A stretch of 64,000 nucleotides of DNA, from assembly GCA_000755425.1 (NCBI GenBank), contig BBMT01000003.1, forward strand, positions 186,001 to 250,000, written 5' to 3'. The notes beneath the pieces were generated by a model. It made no database searches, was not told the origin of the DNA, and was given only the letters and a program-made list of their open reading frames with translations. The translations under genes and the position numbers were made by a program. Below are positions 63,217 through 64,000 of this stretch, piece by piece. How positions within the stretch are numbered: the stretch's first letter is position 1; every line of letters begins with the position of its first letter. The stretch comes from Vibrio maritimus. Lineage in GTDB: Bacteria > Pseudomonadota > Gammaproteobacteria > Enterobacterales > Vibrionaceae.

Positions 63217-63909
63217 GTGAGCCAAAAAAAAATTCTGATGGTTCTAACATCGCATAGTCGGATGGGAGAGACTGAACATAAAACCGGCTTCTGGCTTGAG
63301 GAGTTTGCCGCGCCTTACTATGTGTTCAAAGATGCCGGCTTGCATATCACCTTATGTTCTCCCGCTGGTGGCCATCCTCCTGTTGACCCAAACAGCCAAC
63401 TAGATGAGCAGCAAACACCAGCCACTCAACGTTTCGAAGCTGACGAAGTGGCGAAAACCCATCTGACTAACACTCTCCGCTTGGTTGAAGTAAGAGCAGC
63501 TGACTATGATGCGGTGTTCTATCCAGGCGGCCACGGTCCGCTTTGGGATCTGACCTGCGATCCCGACTCAGTTACATTGATTGATGACTTTTATACTGCT
63601 CATAAACCGATAGGGGCTGTCTGCCATGCAGCTGGAGTACTGATCAATGCCGCTAATGAAGACGAATCCCCAATGGTTGAAGGTAAACAGGTTACAGGTT
63701 TTAGTAATGGCGAAGAGCAAGCCGTTGGGTTGACTGATATTGTGCCTTTTTCGTTGCAAGATGAACTTGTAAAGCGCGGAGCGAGCTTCTCAAAAGCACC
63801 GGACTGGCAAGAGTACGTTGTCGTTGATGGCCTGCTCGTGACTGGTCAAAATCCAGCCAGCTCTGAAGCTGCAGCAAAAGCGCTGATAAAACTTCTCGCG
63901 ACTCACTAA
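63217..63909 (+). CDS. DJ-1/PfpI-family protein
   Basis: 230 residues, intact. GTG start with GGAGAG upstream. The nucleophile elbow AVCHAAG carries the conserved Cys, with an acidic partner in the earlier segment GFWLEEFAAPYYVF and PGGHGPLWDL. This is the Hsp31-like class of the superfamily (glyoxalase III or chaperone-like activity in relatives). It lies about 130 bases after the GST gene, beyond a terminator, so it has its own start. Confidence 0.92.
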   Translation: MSQKKILMVLTSHSRMGETEHKTGFWLEEFAAPYYVFKDAGLHITLCSPAGGHPPVDPNSQLDEQQTPATQRFEADEVAKTHLTNTLRLVEVRAADYDAVFYPGGHGPLWDLTCDPDSVTLIDDFYTAHKPIGAVCHAAGVLINAANEDESPMVEGKQVTGFSNGEEQAVGLTDIVPFSLQDELVKRGASFSKAPDWQEYVVVDGLLVTGQNPASSEAAAKALIKLLATH

Positions 63910-64000
63910 ATCTCCGTCTCATATTAATTCCACCAAGTGTGATGGCGGCTACGATTCGAAGAAAATAAAGTGGCGCAATGACAGTATTCTGACATTGTCC

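Overview
The window looks like part of a Vibrio-type marine gammaproteobacterial chromosome. Supporting signs are a TonB/ExbB/ExbD cluster with a TtpC-like subunit and a DUF3450 protein, a TfoX/Sxy competence regulator, a modular GH18 chitinase beside glgC, a VCA0849-type type I secreted adhesin, and moderate GC with short intergenic gaps. Which chromosome it comes from is not certain.

Layout. (1) 25-99 is tRNA-Gly(TCC). (2) 633-11460 is a long plus-strand run: an exported sulfatase, its anaerobic maturase (anSME), two unassigned exported proteins, then MoxR, DUF58, DUF4381 and the Bat proteins (BatA, a BatB/BatC fusion, BatD), closed by a palindromic terminator. An outer-membrane beta-barrel candidate follows. 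(3) 12689-16348, minus strand: a beta-helix surface protein with an in-frame stop, a lipoprotein with Ca-binding TSP3 repeats, and a voltage-gated cation channel. (4) 16570-21529, minus: TPR protein, TonB, ExbD, ExbB, TtpC-like protein and DUF3450, preceded by a TonB-dependent receptor (21604-24257). Divergent from the receptor is a Yej-like peptide ABC transporter with two separate ATPases (25026-30754). Together these could form an outer-plus-inner-membrane peptide uptake system. (5) 30824-45801 is mixed metabolism: a YqhD-like alcohol dehydrogenase, a glycine-zipper lipoprotein, chitinase, glgC, idi, the AmmeMemoRadiSam trio, TfoX with a candidate small RNA beside it, a cupin, small proteins, and a second lipoprotein/beta-helix pair. 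(6) 46007-61609 is an adhesin and type I secretion operon: a giant adhesin of about 3070 residues, the ABC exporter, the HlyD-type adaptor, a TolC-like protein, an OmpA-like lipoprotein and a PstS-like protein. (7) 61668-63909: a TetR regulator divergent from a glutathione transferase, with a perfect inverted repeat between them, then a DJ-1/PfpI protein.

An overriding feature is that about 26 of roughly 50 protein genes are broken by single-base indels, mostly one base missing from a short homopolymer, while the family-typical protein continues in the next frame. This is most simply an uncorrected sequencing artefact. I therefore annotate these genes at full length as CDS and give the position of each break. 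No CRISPR array, insertion sequence, prophage or rRNA was seen.
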